The notes under the pieces are model-generated. The model made no database searches. It was not told the DNA's origin and saw nothing but the letters and a program-made list of their open reading frames with translations. A stretch of DNA of 64,000 nucleotides from assembly GCA_947501475.1 (NCBI GenBank), contig CANMWA010000002.1, forward strand, positions 124,001 through 188,000, in the 5' to 3' direction. Source of the DNA: an uncultured Aquimarina sp. GTDB lineage: Bacteria; Bacteroidota; Bacteroidia; Flavobacteriales; Flavobacteriaceae. A program made the position numbers and the translations under genes. Positions 25,646-33,459 of this stretch are shown one piece after another (within the stretch, counting starts at the first letter, position 1; each line of letters opens with the position of its first letter).

Positions 25646-28060
25646 ATGCAACCTGAAACAATAACTACATCTAATATTTCATTCGAAGAATATAGAAATC
25701 AAATACTTATAGATTATAAAATCGCAATATTAAGTAGAGAATGTAGCTTATTAGGTCGTCGTGAAGTATTGACAGGTAAATCCAAGTTCGGTATTTTTGG
25801 AGGTGGCAAAGAATTACCCCAACTGGCCATGGCAAGAGTTTTTCGTAACGGAGATTTTAGATCTGGTTATTATAGGGATCAAACGTTCATGATGGCAATT
25901 GATCAATATACTGTAGATCAGTTTTTTGCAGGTCTTTATGCGCATACAGATATCAACAAAGAACCATTTGCTGCTGGAAGGCAAATGGGTGGTCATTTTG
26001 CCACACATAGTCTTAATGAAGATGGTTCATGGAAAAATCTTACCCAACAAAAAAATTCTAGTTCTGATATATCCCCTACTGCAGGGCAAATGCCAAGATT
26101 ATTAGGTCTTGCACAAGCTTCTAAGGTATATCGAAATGAAAAAAGTGTTGCTAAAGAGAATAACTTCTCTTCAAAAGGTAATGAAGTCGCTTGGGGTACT
26201 ATAGGAAATGCCAGCACTAGTGAGGGCTTATTCTGGGAAACTGTAAATGCAGGCGGTGTACTGCAAGTACCAATGGTGATTAGTATATGGGATGATGAAT
26301 ACGGTATATCGGTTCATGCAAAGGATCAAACTACAAAAGAAGATATTTCATTGATCCTTGAAGGATTTAGAAGAGATGAAAATCATGATGGTTATGAAAT
26401 CATCAAGGTAAATGGATGGGATTATCCTGCATTAATGGATGCATATGAAAATGCCGAAGAATTAGCCAGAGAAAAACATATTCCAGTTATTATTCATGTA
26501 AAAGAATTAACACAACCACAAGGGCATTCAACTTCAGGGTCGCATGAAAGATATAAAAGTGAAGAGCGTTTAAATTGGGAACGCGAATATGATTGTAACA
26601 AGAAATTTAAAGAATGGATTATTGATCATAATATCGCAACAACCGAAGAGCTTATAGATATTGAAAAAATAGCTAAAAAAGAAGTTAGAAAAGGAAAAAA
26701 TAATGCTTGGAATGCATATTTATCTGAAATCAAAGCTGAACAAAAAGAAGCTATTGATTTATTAAAAGCTCTTGAAAACAAAAGCGCCAATAAGAACTTT
26801 ATTAGCCCGATTATCAACACACTTTCTTCAAAAGAAGAACCCATAAGAAAAGATATTCTTGAAGCGACAAGAAGAACCTTACGATACATTACACAAGAAG
26901 ACTTTGTTGAAAAAACCGCTTTACAGAAATGGATTAACAGCTATTTAGACAAAACCCAAGCTAAATATAGCGATCATTTATATAGTGAGTTTGATTCTAA
27001 AGCTATCAATATTAAAGAAGTGAAACCTCAATATGATGAGAACACCGAATTGGTTGATGCAAGAATCATACTACGAGATAACTTTGATGAAATATTCAAT
27101 AGGATACCTGAAACCCTAATTTTTGGAGAAGATAGTGGAAAAATAGGCGATGTAAATCAAGGGCTTGAAGGATTACAGGAAAAGTATGGAGAAATAAGAA
27201 TTTCTGATACCGGAATTCGTGAAGCAACAATAATAGGGCAAGGAATCGGGATGGCTATGAGAGGACTTAGACCTATAGCAGAAATCCAATACCTAGATTA
27301 TATCCTATATTGCATACAAGGTTTAAGTGATGATCTTGCAACATTACGATATAGAACATTTGCCAAACAAAAAGCTCCTTTAATTATAAGAACTAGAGGT
27401 CATAGACTAGAAGGGATATGGCACTCGGGATCACAAATGGGTGGTTTAATCCATTTACTACGAGGGATTCATATTTTAGTTCCCAGAAATATGACAAAAG
27501 CAGCTGGTTTTTATAATACCTTGCTTGATAGCGATGAACCTGCGGTAGTGGTAGAATGCCTTAATGGATATCGCCTAAAAGAAAAAATGCCTCTGAACTT
27601 ATCTGAAACCAGAACCCCTATAGGTGTGGTAGAAACCATAAAAGAAGGAACAGATATTACCATCGTATCTTATGGTTCTACGCTACGATTAGTAGAACAA
27701 GTCTCTAAAGAATTATTATCTGTCGGAATTAATATAGAAGTAATAGATGCTCAATCTTTAATCCCATTTGATATACATCATGATATCGTAAAAAGTGTAG
27801 CAAAAACTAATCGTTTACTAATTATTGATGAAGATGTACCAGGTGGTGCTACGGGTTATATATTACACAAATTAATTGACGAACAAAATGTGTATCAATA
27901 TTTAGATAGTAAACCACAAACATTAAGCGCGCAACCGCACAGGCCAGCATTTGGTACTGATGGGGATTACTTTAGCAAACCTTCTACAGAAGATATCTTT
28001 GAAAAGATTTATGAAATAATGAATGAAGTTAATCCTTCAAAGTATCCAAGATTAAGATAG
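25646..28060 (+). CDS. 2-oxoacid dehydrogenase E1, fused alpha and beta subunits
   Basis: 804 residues from the ATG at 25646 (an upstream TTG at 25619 lies in the promoter). The N-terminal half is the E1 alpha type with the TPP site around GTIGNASTSEGLFWETVNAG and the phosphorylation-loop-like GHSTSGSHERYKSEE. The C-terminal half, from about 470, is E1 beta: FGEDSGKIGDVNQGLEGL, DTGIREATIIGQGIGMAMRG and IIDEDVPGGATGYILHKL. Such fused E1 proteins serve branched-chain or related 2-oxoacid dehydrogenase complexes with separate E2 and E3; the precise substrate is not set by the sequence. No E2 or E3 gene is in the window. Confidence 0.9.
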   Translation: MQPETITTSNISFEEYRNQILIDYKIAILSRECSLLGRREVLTGKSKFGIFGGGKELPQLAMARVFRNGDFRSGYYRDQTFMMAIDQYTVDQFFAGLYAHTDINKEPFAAGRQMGGHFATHSLNEDGSWKNLTQQKNSSSDISPTAGQMPRLLGLAQASKVYRNEKSVAKENNFSSKGNEVAWGTIGNASTSEGLFWETVNAGGVLQVPMVISIWDDEYGISVHAKDQTTKEDISLILEGFRRDENHDGYEIIKVNGWDYPALMDAYENAEELAREKHIPVIIHVKELTQPQGHSTSGSHERYKSEERLNWEREYDCNKKFKEWIIDHNIATTEELIDIEKIAKKEVRKGKNNAWNAYLSEIKAEQKEAIDLLKALENKSANKNFISPIINTLSSKEEPIRKDILEATRRTLRYITQEDFVEKTALQKWINSYLDKTQAKYSDHLYSEFDSKAINIKEVKPQYDENTELVDARIILRDNFDEIFNRIPETLIFGEDSGKIGDVNQGLEGLQEKYGEIRISDTGIREATIIGQGIGMAMRGLRPIAEIQYLDYILYCIQGLSDDLATLRYRTFAKQKAPLIIRTRGHRLEGIWHSGSQMGGLIHLLRGIHILVPRNMTKAAGFYNTLLDSDEPAVVVECLNGYRLKEKMPLNLSETRTPIGVVETIKEGTDITIVSYGSTLRLVEQVSKELLSVGINIEVIDAQSLIPFDIHHDIVKSVAKTNRLLIIDEDVPGGATGYILHKLIDEQNVYQYLDSKPQTLSAQPHRPAFGTDGDYFSKPSTEDIFEKIYEIMNEVNPSKYPRLR

Positions 28061-28075
28061 ATATAATTGTTTTTA

Positions 28076-28684
28076 CTATTTAAAATCTTCTATTTTTAAA
28101 CGTTTTCCATCTTTATAGGAAATGACAAATATTTTTCTATCATAACCTGATTTAATCAAGGCTAGTCTAAATTCTTGAGCTTCTTTTAGAGTTTCAAAAA
28201 TCCCTAAACTAAATTTAAAGTAAGAAGTATCATTATACACTAAAGTATTGGTGTATTTTTCAGAAATTGAAGCTATCTTATTATCACTTAATGCTTTTAT
28301 TTGCACAGAATAGACAATATCTTTATTAATAAGATTTCTATATAAATACAAATCTTTTACTACTTCTAGATCTGTTTTCTCTTCTTTAAGAATTTTTAAT
28401 TGTTTTTTTGCTGATGCCAATTCCTTCTTAAGCAATAACACTTCACGCTGTTCTAAAAATTCTTCTGATTTTGGCTTTGTCGAATAAAAAGCATTGGCTA
28501 CAAGAAATACAGTTAATAATAACAGTACAATAGAAAATGATCCAAATAACCTATTTGATTTTCTACTCATTTTTAACTTATCAGACTCATCATCAAGAAG
28601 ATCTTCAAGTTTTTTTTGTTTTATTTCGGCTTTTTCTATCTGATAATGTAAAGATAGAAGATCCTCATCTTTAATAACCTTCAT
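28076..28684 (-). CDS. Coiled-coil membrane protein with C-terminal SPOR-like domain
   Basis: 202 residues. An N-terminal helix rich in Lys/Glu (DLLSLHYQIEKAEIKQKKLE) precedes a transmembrane segment (about 47-68, FSIVLLLLTVFLVANAFY) and a periplasmic coiled coil (about 75-110). The C-terminal 75 residues look like a SPOR domain: VYSVQIKALSDNK, then YFKFSLGIFETLKEAQEFRL and YDRKIFVIS. SPOR domains bind denuded peptidoglycan glycans at division sites. The first 40 residues are clearly related to those of the next gene (28737-29513). It converges with the E1 gene, 16 bases apart. Confidence 0.78.
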   Translation of the reverse strand: MKVIKDEDLLSLHYQIEKAEIKQKKLEDLLDDESDKLKMSRKSNRLFGSFSIVLLLLTVFLVANAFYSTKPKSEEFLEQREVLLLKKELASAKKQLKILKEEKTDLEVVKDLYLYRNLINKDIVYSVQIKALSDNKIASISEKYTNTLVYNDTSYFKFSLGIFETLKEAQEFRLALIKSGYDRKIFVISYKDGKRLKIEDFK

Positions 28685-28736
28685 TGGGGGTAGTTTAAAG
28701 GATTACTAGTTTTTTATAAGAAAAATAATTTATCGC

Positions 28737-29513
28737 TTAAGGGAGTTTTTGTTCTGTTATTCCGTAAACAACTCCATTACTTACTTCCAAAATCAAAATA
28801 GGCTTATCTGCTATAATTTTTTGAAATGCTTTTAACGGAAAGGCATTAGAAATTTGATTTATATTATCAATTTTCACCCTTACTCTATCGTCCAGTTCTA
28901 AAATTTTTGTTCTATCATTCTGGTTATGAATATAATAATTATTATACAAAAAATACAATGTATCTTCATTTTTATCGATATCATACTCCGCTTCACCGAA
29001 TTCTTTAGCTTTAATTACCGCTTTTTTTCCTTCAAAATATTCAATAAAATCTGCTTCTATAAACACTGCATCATTGCTTCTAAAGGCTTTTTTTGCATAG
29101 CAGTATTTTCTTTCAAACTTTGATTTAGACTTATTATTTACAGTATCTGCATTTATAGCCGCAGAATCTATAATTAAGAAGTTTTTTTCATAAACTGAAA
29201 CATTTTCCTTAAGTACGGTAACTTCTTTTAGCAAAGAATCATTGGTGATCTGCAAGTTTTTAAAACTATCCAACTGTTCGACATCTTCATCTATTGGTGA
29301 AAAGTTCTTGAAACCATTAGTAACATAAAAACTACCAATAATCAATACAAGCATTAACAAAATGATAAAAGCAAAATAAAAATTCCTTACTTTTCTACTG
29401 TTCTCTAAATCTTTAGAAATAGATAGTAGCCGATCTTCTAACTTTTGCTGCTTAACATCAGTCTTTTCGATCTGATAATGCATTGATAAGAGTTCTTCTT
29501 CTTTTTTATCCAT
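28737..29513 (-). CDS. Coiled-coil membrane protein, N-terminally paralogous to the SPOR-like neighbour
   Basis: 258 residues. It begins MDKKEEELLSMHYQIEKTDV and shares the pattern MHYQIEK-(T/A)-(D/E)-(V/I)-KQ-KLED with the gene at 28076-28684. One transmembrane helix (about 44-64) follows, then a coiled coil near 80-105 and a beta-rich C-terminal part (AVFIEADFIEYFEGKKAVIKA) without SPOR motifs. Function is unknown. It lies 53 bases upstream of its paralogue on the same strand, so the pair is probably co-expressed and may associate through the shared N-terminal coil. Confidence 0.75.
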   Translation of the reverse strand: MDKKEEELLSMHYQIEKTDVKQQKLEDRLLSISKDLENSRKVRNFYFAFIILLMLVLIIGSFYVTNGFKNFSPIDEDVEQLDSFKNLQITNDSLLKEVTVLKENVSVYEKNFLIIDSAAINADTVNNKSKSKFERKYCYAKKAFRSNDAVFIEADFIEYFEGKKAVIKAKEFGEAEYDIDKNEDTLYFLYNNYYIHNQNDRTKILELDDRVRVKIDNINQISNAFPLKAFQKIIADKPILILEVSNGVVYGITEQKLP

Positions 29514-29528
29514 AATTTTTTAAAAAAC

Positions 29529-29555
29529 ACCCCTATAAGCAATTCCTAAAGGGGT
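29529..29555 (-). terminator. Probable terminator after menB
   Basis: ACCCCT (29529-29534) and AGGGGT (29550-29555) form a short GC stem around a 15-base loop; on the minus strand a T-run follows at once. It sits between menB and the coiled-coil gene. Confidence 0.55.
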
Positions 29556-29564
29556 TATATAAAT

Positions 29565-30407
29565 TTAAGGAATCCATTTTACATTTTTGAAATCTGGTTT
29601 ACGTTTTTCTAAAAATGCATTTCTTCCTTCTTTAGCTTCTTCGGTCATATAAGCCAAGCGAGTAGCTTCGCCTGCAAAAACTTGCTGCCCCACCATACCA
29701 TCATCGGTAAGATTCATAGCAAATTTTAGCATTTTGATTGATGTTGGGGATTTTTCAAGTATTTCTTGTGCCCATTCATATGCAGTATCTTCAAGATCAT
29801 CATGAGGAATCACTGCATTGACCATGCCCATTTCATACGCTTCTTGGGCAGAATAATTTCTTCCTAAAAAGAAAATCTCGCGTGCCTTTTTTTGCCCTAC
29901 CATTTTGGCCAAATATGCAGAACCGTAGCCACCATCAAAGCTAGTTACATCTGCATCGGTTTGCTTAAAAATTGCATGCTCTTTACTTGCTAGGGTAAGA
30001 TCGCAAACTACATGCAAACTATGTCCTCCTCCTACTGCCCATCCTGGCACAACAGCAATCACTACTTTAGGCATAAACCTTATTAATCGCTGTACCTCTA
30101 AAATATTTAATCTGTGCATCCCATCCTGACCAACATACCCTTGATGTCCTCGCGCTTTTTGATCTCCTCCACTACAAAAAGAATATACTCCGTCTTTGGT
30201 AGATGGTCCTTCGGCAGAAAGTAAAACTACCCCAATTGAAGTATCTTCTTGAGCATCATAAAATGCATCATAAAGCTCACTTGTTGTATTAGGCCTAAAA
30301 GCATTACGAACATTAGGTCTATTGAATGCTATACGGGCAACTCCTCCAGATTTTTTATAGGTAATATCCTCATATTCTTTTACAGTCTTCCAGTGTATTG
30401 AACTCAT
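29565..30407 (-). CDS. menB: 1,4-dihydroxy-2-naphthoyl-CoA synthase MenB
   Basis: 280 residues of the crotonase fold. MenB features: RIAFNRPNVRNAFRP, the oxyanion-hole region CSGGDQKARGHQGYVG, AVVPGWAVGGGHSLH, and TSFDGGYGSAYLAKMVGQKKAREI; the C terminus ENS-type tail ends FLEKRKPDFKNVKW. It closes the second ring of the menaquinone precursor from o-succinylbenzoyl-CoA. menD, menF and a probable thioesterase lie 3 to 6 kb upstream on the same strand, separated by unrelated genes. A palindrome overlaps its promoter. Confidence 0.95.
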   Translation of the reverse strand: MSSIHWKTVKEYEDITYKKSGGVARIAFNRPNVRNAFRPNTTSELYDAFYDAQEDTSIGVVLLSAEGPSTKDGVYSFCSGGDQKARGHQGYVGQDGMHRLNILEVQRLIRFMPKVVIAVVPGWAVGGGHSLHVVCDLTLASKEHAIFKQTDADVTSFDGGYGSAYLAKMVGQKKAREIFFLGRNYSAQEAYEMGMVNAVIPHDDLEDTAYEWAQEILEKSPTSIKMLKFAMNLTDDGMVGQQVFAGEATRLAYMTEEAKEGRNAFLEKRKPDFKNVKWIP

Positions 30408-30419
30408 TTATATTATTTT

Positions 30420-30440
30420 TATAGTATCAAAAATACTATA
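30420..30440 (-). promoter_or_regulatory. menB promoter -7 element within an inverted repeat
   Basis: TATAGTAT (30420-30427) and ATACTATA (30433-30440) flank a 5-base centre. On the minus strand the -7 element TATTTTTG (30428-30435) lies within it, 21 bases before the ATG. This could be an operator for a dimeric repressor. Confidence 0.4.
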
Positions 30441-30565
30441 ATCTGTTAATTTTATTACACTATTCATTGTGTAAATCATATAACGATGATCGAAAAACAG
30501 CAGAAAAGCAGAATTTAGCATAGTTTTTGATATATTTTATTGAAAATGATAATATATTTACTGTT

Positions 30566-30988
30566 ATGAAGATACTTTTTACAATGCTTATTGGCTGCAT
30601 CAGCTTTTGGTCATACGGGCAAGAAAAAACGCTACAGTCAATACAAATTGAATGGGAACAATTAAGCGCCCCTTTATCTTTGAACACTAAATCATCATCC
30701 GAAATAAATAAATATAAATTATTAGAAGTAAACTTAGACATTGATTTACGTAAGCAATACTTAAGAAAGGACACATCTTCTATGATGATATTACCAGAAA
30801 ATAAGTACATACAATCTGATTATTATGTTGCGATCCCAGGGCCACAAAACAAAAATTTCAGTTTTACTATATCGGGTAATGGTAACAGTTCTAGTACTAA
30901 CAATAGCGGCGGTATAAAAAATACCGCATACAAAGATGCTGGTTTATATAGTGGAGCTTTTTGTCCTATAACCGGATTAGCATATTAA
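30566..30988 (+). CDS. Small secreted protein of unknown function
   Basis: 140 residues from the ATG at 30566, which starts a signal peptide (MKILFTMLIGCISFWSYGQ); an upstream ATG at 30527 would place 13 residues ahead of it. The mature part begins QEKTLQSIQIEWEQLSAPL, then has a middle beta-like part and a Ser/Asn/Gly-rich stretch (TISGNGNSSSTNNSGG), ending in YSGAFCPITGLAY. I do not recognise a family. It overlaps the end of the ion channel gene tail to tail by 4 bases (30985-30988). Confidence 0.7.
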   Translation: MKILFTMLIGCISFWSYGQEKTLQSIQIEWEQLSAPLSLNTKSSSEINKYKLLEVNLDIDLRKQYLRKDTSSMMILPENKYIQSDYYVAIPGPQNKNFSFTISGNGNSSSTNNSGGIKNTAYKDAGLYSGAFCPITGLAY

Positions 30989-31947
30989 CCCTTATATTTA
31001 GATTTACCATTACTTTTATAGGTTTCATGCAATACTGGAACCTCTTTTTTCTCTTGTTCATATAAATGAGAAAGTAAACTTAATTCTTCTTTAAGACTGT
31101 CAACTTTATCGATCAAAAGATGCATTTCATTTTTTAAATTTGTACCATCTTCTTTGTTTTTTCTTGCGACTCTAGCTTTTATTTCTGTTTCTGCTTTCAT
31201 TTCATCCATTCCATTCATGATAACACCAATAAATAAATTTAAGACGATCATTGTACCTATTAATACAAAAGAAACAAAGAAAAGCGATGCAAGTATAGGC
31301 GAACCTGATGAATTTGTACACAAGGCTTCATTGCCTCCATAGCCATAATTACCGCACCCATACATATTAATATACATAATATCTGTCCAATCTTCTAGGG
31401 TGATGACTCTAAACAAAGATAAAATTGCAGTTTGCAGATTATCAAAATGTATAGGATCATTAGGACCAAATAAGAAAACAGCCATTGCTCCATATATATA
31501 AAATAACAATCCTAACAATAAACTGATATATGCCATCGACGGGATGCTCCTTAGTAGTGCACCAACAATCAGTTGTAATTCTGGCAATGCTGTTACTAAT
31601 TTAAATACTCTAAGAATACGTATTAATCTTAGTACCGGAAGAAACTCGGCATTATCTCCTAAAAATGGCCCTGCATAGCATGCTACAACTATAAAAAAAT
31701 CGAATAAATTCCAGGCATCTTTAAAATAGTTTTGAGGTTGATTGCCTTGGGCAGTTATCTTGATAAAAACCTCGGCAGTAAAAATGATTAAGATCACCCA
31801 ATCGATAGTATCAATGATTGAAGTCCATTGCTCTACTCTTTCACCATAAGTTTGTATACCAACTAAGATTCCTGCTAATAGAATTACGGCAATAATAAAA
31901 TGTTGAAACCATTTAGCTTCAGCAATTTTTTTGCATAGTGCTACCAT
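30985..31947 (-). CDS. Voltage-gated cation channel (bacterial NaChBac/CaV-like, single domain)
   Basis: 320 residues, six transmembrane helices. S1 begins HFIIAVILLAGILVGIQ; S4 is the arginine-rich LPVLRLIRILRVFKLV; the pore helix and filter read FRVITLEDWTDIMY (T183 to D189); S6 is VSFVLIGTMIVLNLFIGVIMNGMDE. The tail has a coiled coil (about 272-300) typical of tetrameric channels. NaChBac-type sodium channels have TLESW; here E185, D186 and D189 give a filter close to that of the calcium-selective mutant CavAb, suggesting calcium permeation. The loop after the filter is unusually long and holds two cysteines (CGNYGYGGNEALC). Confidence 0.9.
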   Translation of the reverse strand: MVALCKKIAEAKWFQHFIIAVILLAGILVGIQTYGERVEQWTSIIDTIDWVILIIFTAEVFIKITAQGNQPQNYFKDAWNLFDFFIVVACYAGPFLGDNAEFLPVLRLIRILRVFKLVTALPELQLIVGALLRSIPSMAYISLLLGLLFYIYGAMAVFLFGPNDPIHFDNLQTAILSLFRVITLEDWTDIMYINMYGCGNYGYGGNEALCTNSSGSPILASLFFVSFVLIGTMIVLNLFIGVIMNGMDEMKAETEIKARVARKNKEDGTNLKNEMHLLIDKVDSLKEELSLLSHLYEQEKKEVPVLHETYKSNGKSKYKG

Positions 31948-32063
31948 TAGAATAAAAGGTTAAGTTGTTGAAATTATTTAGTTTGAGGCCATAAATTTAA
32001 TAAAATAATTTATTAAGAAATTTTCCCCCTGTGTACTAAACAAATTTCATTTCCTTTTATTGT

Positions 32064-32897
32064 TTACTCTAATAGCCTTATACCATCTTTTTCGATGGTA
32101 ATTTTTCGAGTTTTATACAAAGAGCCTATAGCTTTTTTAAAACTTTTTTTACTTAGCTGAAAAACCGCTTTGATATCTTCGGGGTCAGATTTATCATTAA
32201 GATCGATAAATCCGCCATTTGCCATCAATTCATCTAAAACTTGTTGGGCGTTTGGCTCTATTGACCTATATCCATGTTGTTGTAATGTAAGATCAATTTT
32301 ACCATCTGGTCTAACTTTTTTGATGTATCCTTTTATTTGATCTCCAGGAGTAATTTTTTGAAAAATTTCATCGGCATAAACTAATCCTAGATGTTTTTGG
32401 TTTACAATCATGTTCCAACCATGTGGAGACGGGTGTGACGCTATAAGATCTACCTCATCATAAGCAGACAATAATACTAAAGAATTATCTAAAAAAGCAT
32501 TGGTTTTACTTGAAGCCACCAATCGATTTGTTTCTTCATCCAGATATACATATACAAGATACCAGCTACCGATTCGCATTTTGGAAGCCTGTTCTTTGAA
32601 CGGAACAAAAAGATCTTTTTCTAACCCCCAATCCACAAAAGCTCCAATTTCCGACACATTTGTACATTTTAGATATGCAAAAGATTTTACCGTAGCATAA
32701 GGTTCTAAAGTAGTCGCTACAATTCGTTCTGAACTATCTAAATACACAAACACCTTAATTTCATCTCTTATTTTAAATTGTTCAGGAACATATTTATTAG
32801 GCAATAAAACTTCGTCACCTTCTTGATCACAAAGATAAACCCCTTGATCTCGTTCTCTTACTACTTCTAAAGTATTATATTCACCTAACTTAAGCAT
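32064..32897 (-). CDS. CvfB-type S1 RNA-binding protein
   Basis: 277 residues with tandem S1-like beta barrels and a C-terminal winged helix, the CvfB layout: LLPNKYVPEQFKIRDEIKVF, then VSEIGAFVDWGLEKDLFVPF, then IKGYIKKVRPDGKIDLTLQQ, and the end FQLSKKSFKKAIGSLYKTR. CvfB proteins bind RNA and affect expression of virulence or stress genes in Staphylococcus; the role here is unknown. On the minus strand TATCTTTG (32915-32922) is a plausible -7 element 18 bases before the ATG. Confidence 0.9.
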   Translation of the reverse strand: MLKLGEYNTLEVVRERDQGVYLCDQEGDEVLLPNKYVPEQFKIRDEIKVFVYLDSSERIVATTLEPYATVKSFAYLKCTNVSEIGAFVDWGLEKDLFVPFKEQASKMRIGSWYLVYVYLDEETNRLVASSKTNAFLDNSLVLLSAYDEVDLIASHPSPHGWNMIVNQKHLGLVYADEIFQKITPGDQIKGYIKKVRPDGKIDLTLQQHGYRSIEPNAQQVLDELMANGGFIDLNDKSDPEDIKAVFQLSKKSFKKAIGSLYKTRKITIEKDGIRLLE

Positions 32898-32952
32898 TAC
32901 TTCTGTTTTTTGCGCAAAGATAATTCTTTAACTGGGATTAGTATTACTATTC

Positions 32953-32994
32953 AATAAAAAAGGGTATTTGCAATTGCAAATACCCTTTTTTATT
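32953..32994. terminator. 42-base palindromic terminator
   Basis: Perfect palindrome with 21-base arms and no spacer, core GGGTATTTGCAA/TTGCAAATACCC, flanked by A-runs on one side and T-runs on the other. It lies just after the DUF2853 stop codon (minus strand) and could also stop transcription from the other side. Confidence 0.8.
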
Positions 32995-33012
32995 TTTATA
33001 AAGTATCGTTTC

Positions 33013-33354
33013 CTATTTGTAAACAGATTCTTTTCCAAAATGCTTTGTCAAAAGATAGTATACAACTGCTCTATACTTATTACGATTCGATTTACCATAT
33101 TTCTCCATAACAGATGCAATAGCTTCATCAAGTTTTGGCCCATCAGAAAGACCTAGTTTCTTAATTAAAAAGTTTTTCTTTACAGTATCTAATTCGCTCT
33201 GATCACTACCAGATACTGTTGCTGCATCAGCATTATAAATTGAAGGTCCACAACCAATTGTAACTTTAGTCAATAAAGCCATGTCTGCTGTTTGACCTAT
33301 TTTGTCTTTAATATCGGCTGCATACTTAGTGATTAATTCGTCTCTTTTACTCAT
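33013..33354 (-). CDS. DUF2853-family protein
   Basis: 113 residues, all helical in appearance: MSKRDELITKYAADIKDKI, GCGPSIYNADAATVSGSD, FLIKKLGLSDGPKLDEAI and YLLTKHFGKESVYK match what I know of DUF2853. Function unknown; no signal peptide or membrane segment. A -7 element TATATTTG (minus strand, 33401-33408) lies 47 bases before the ATG, and a strong palindromic terminator follows, so it appears to be monocistronic. Confidence 0.88.
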   Translation of the reverse strand: MSKRDELITKYAADIKDKIGQTADMALLTKVTIGCGPSIYNADAATVSGSDQSELDTVKKNFLIKKLGLSDGPKLDEAIASVMEKYGKSNRNKYRAVVYYLLTKHFGKESVYK

Positions 33355-33459
33355 AAGAAGATAATGTTTTAGGTTTTTTAGTTAATTTATTATGATATCT
33401 CAAATATAGATGAATTATAAATGAATAATTTACCTATAAAGTATATTAAAACACCTTTA

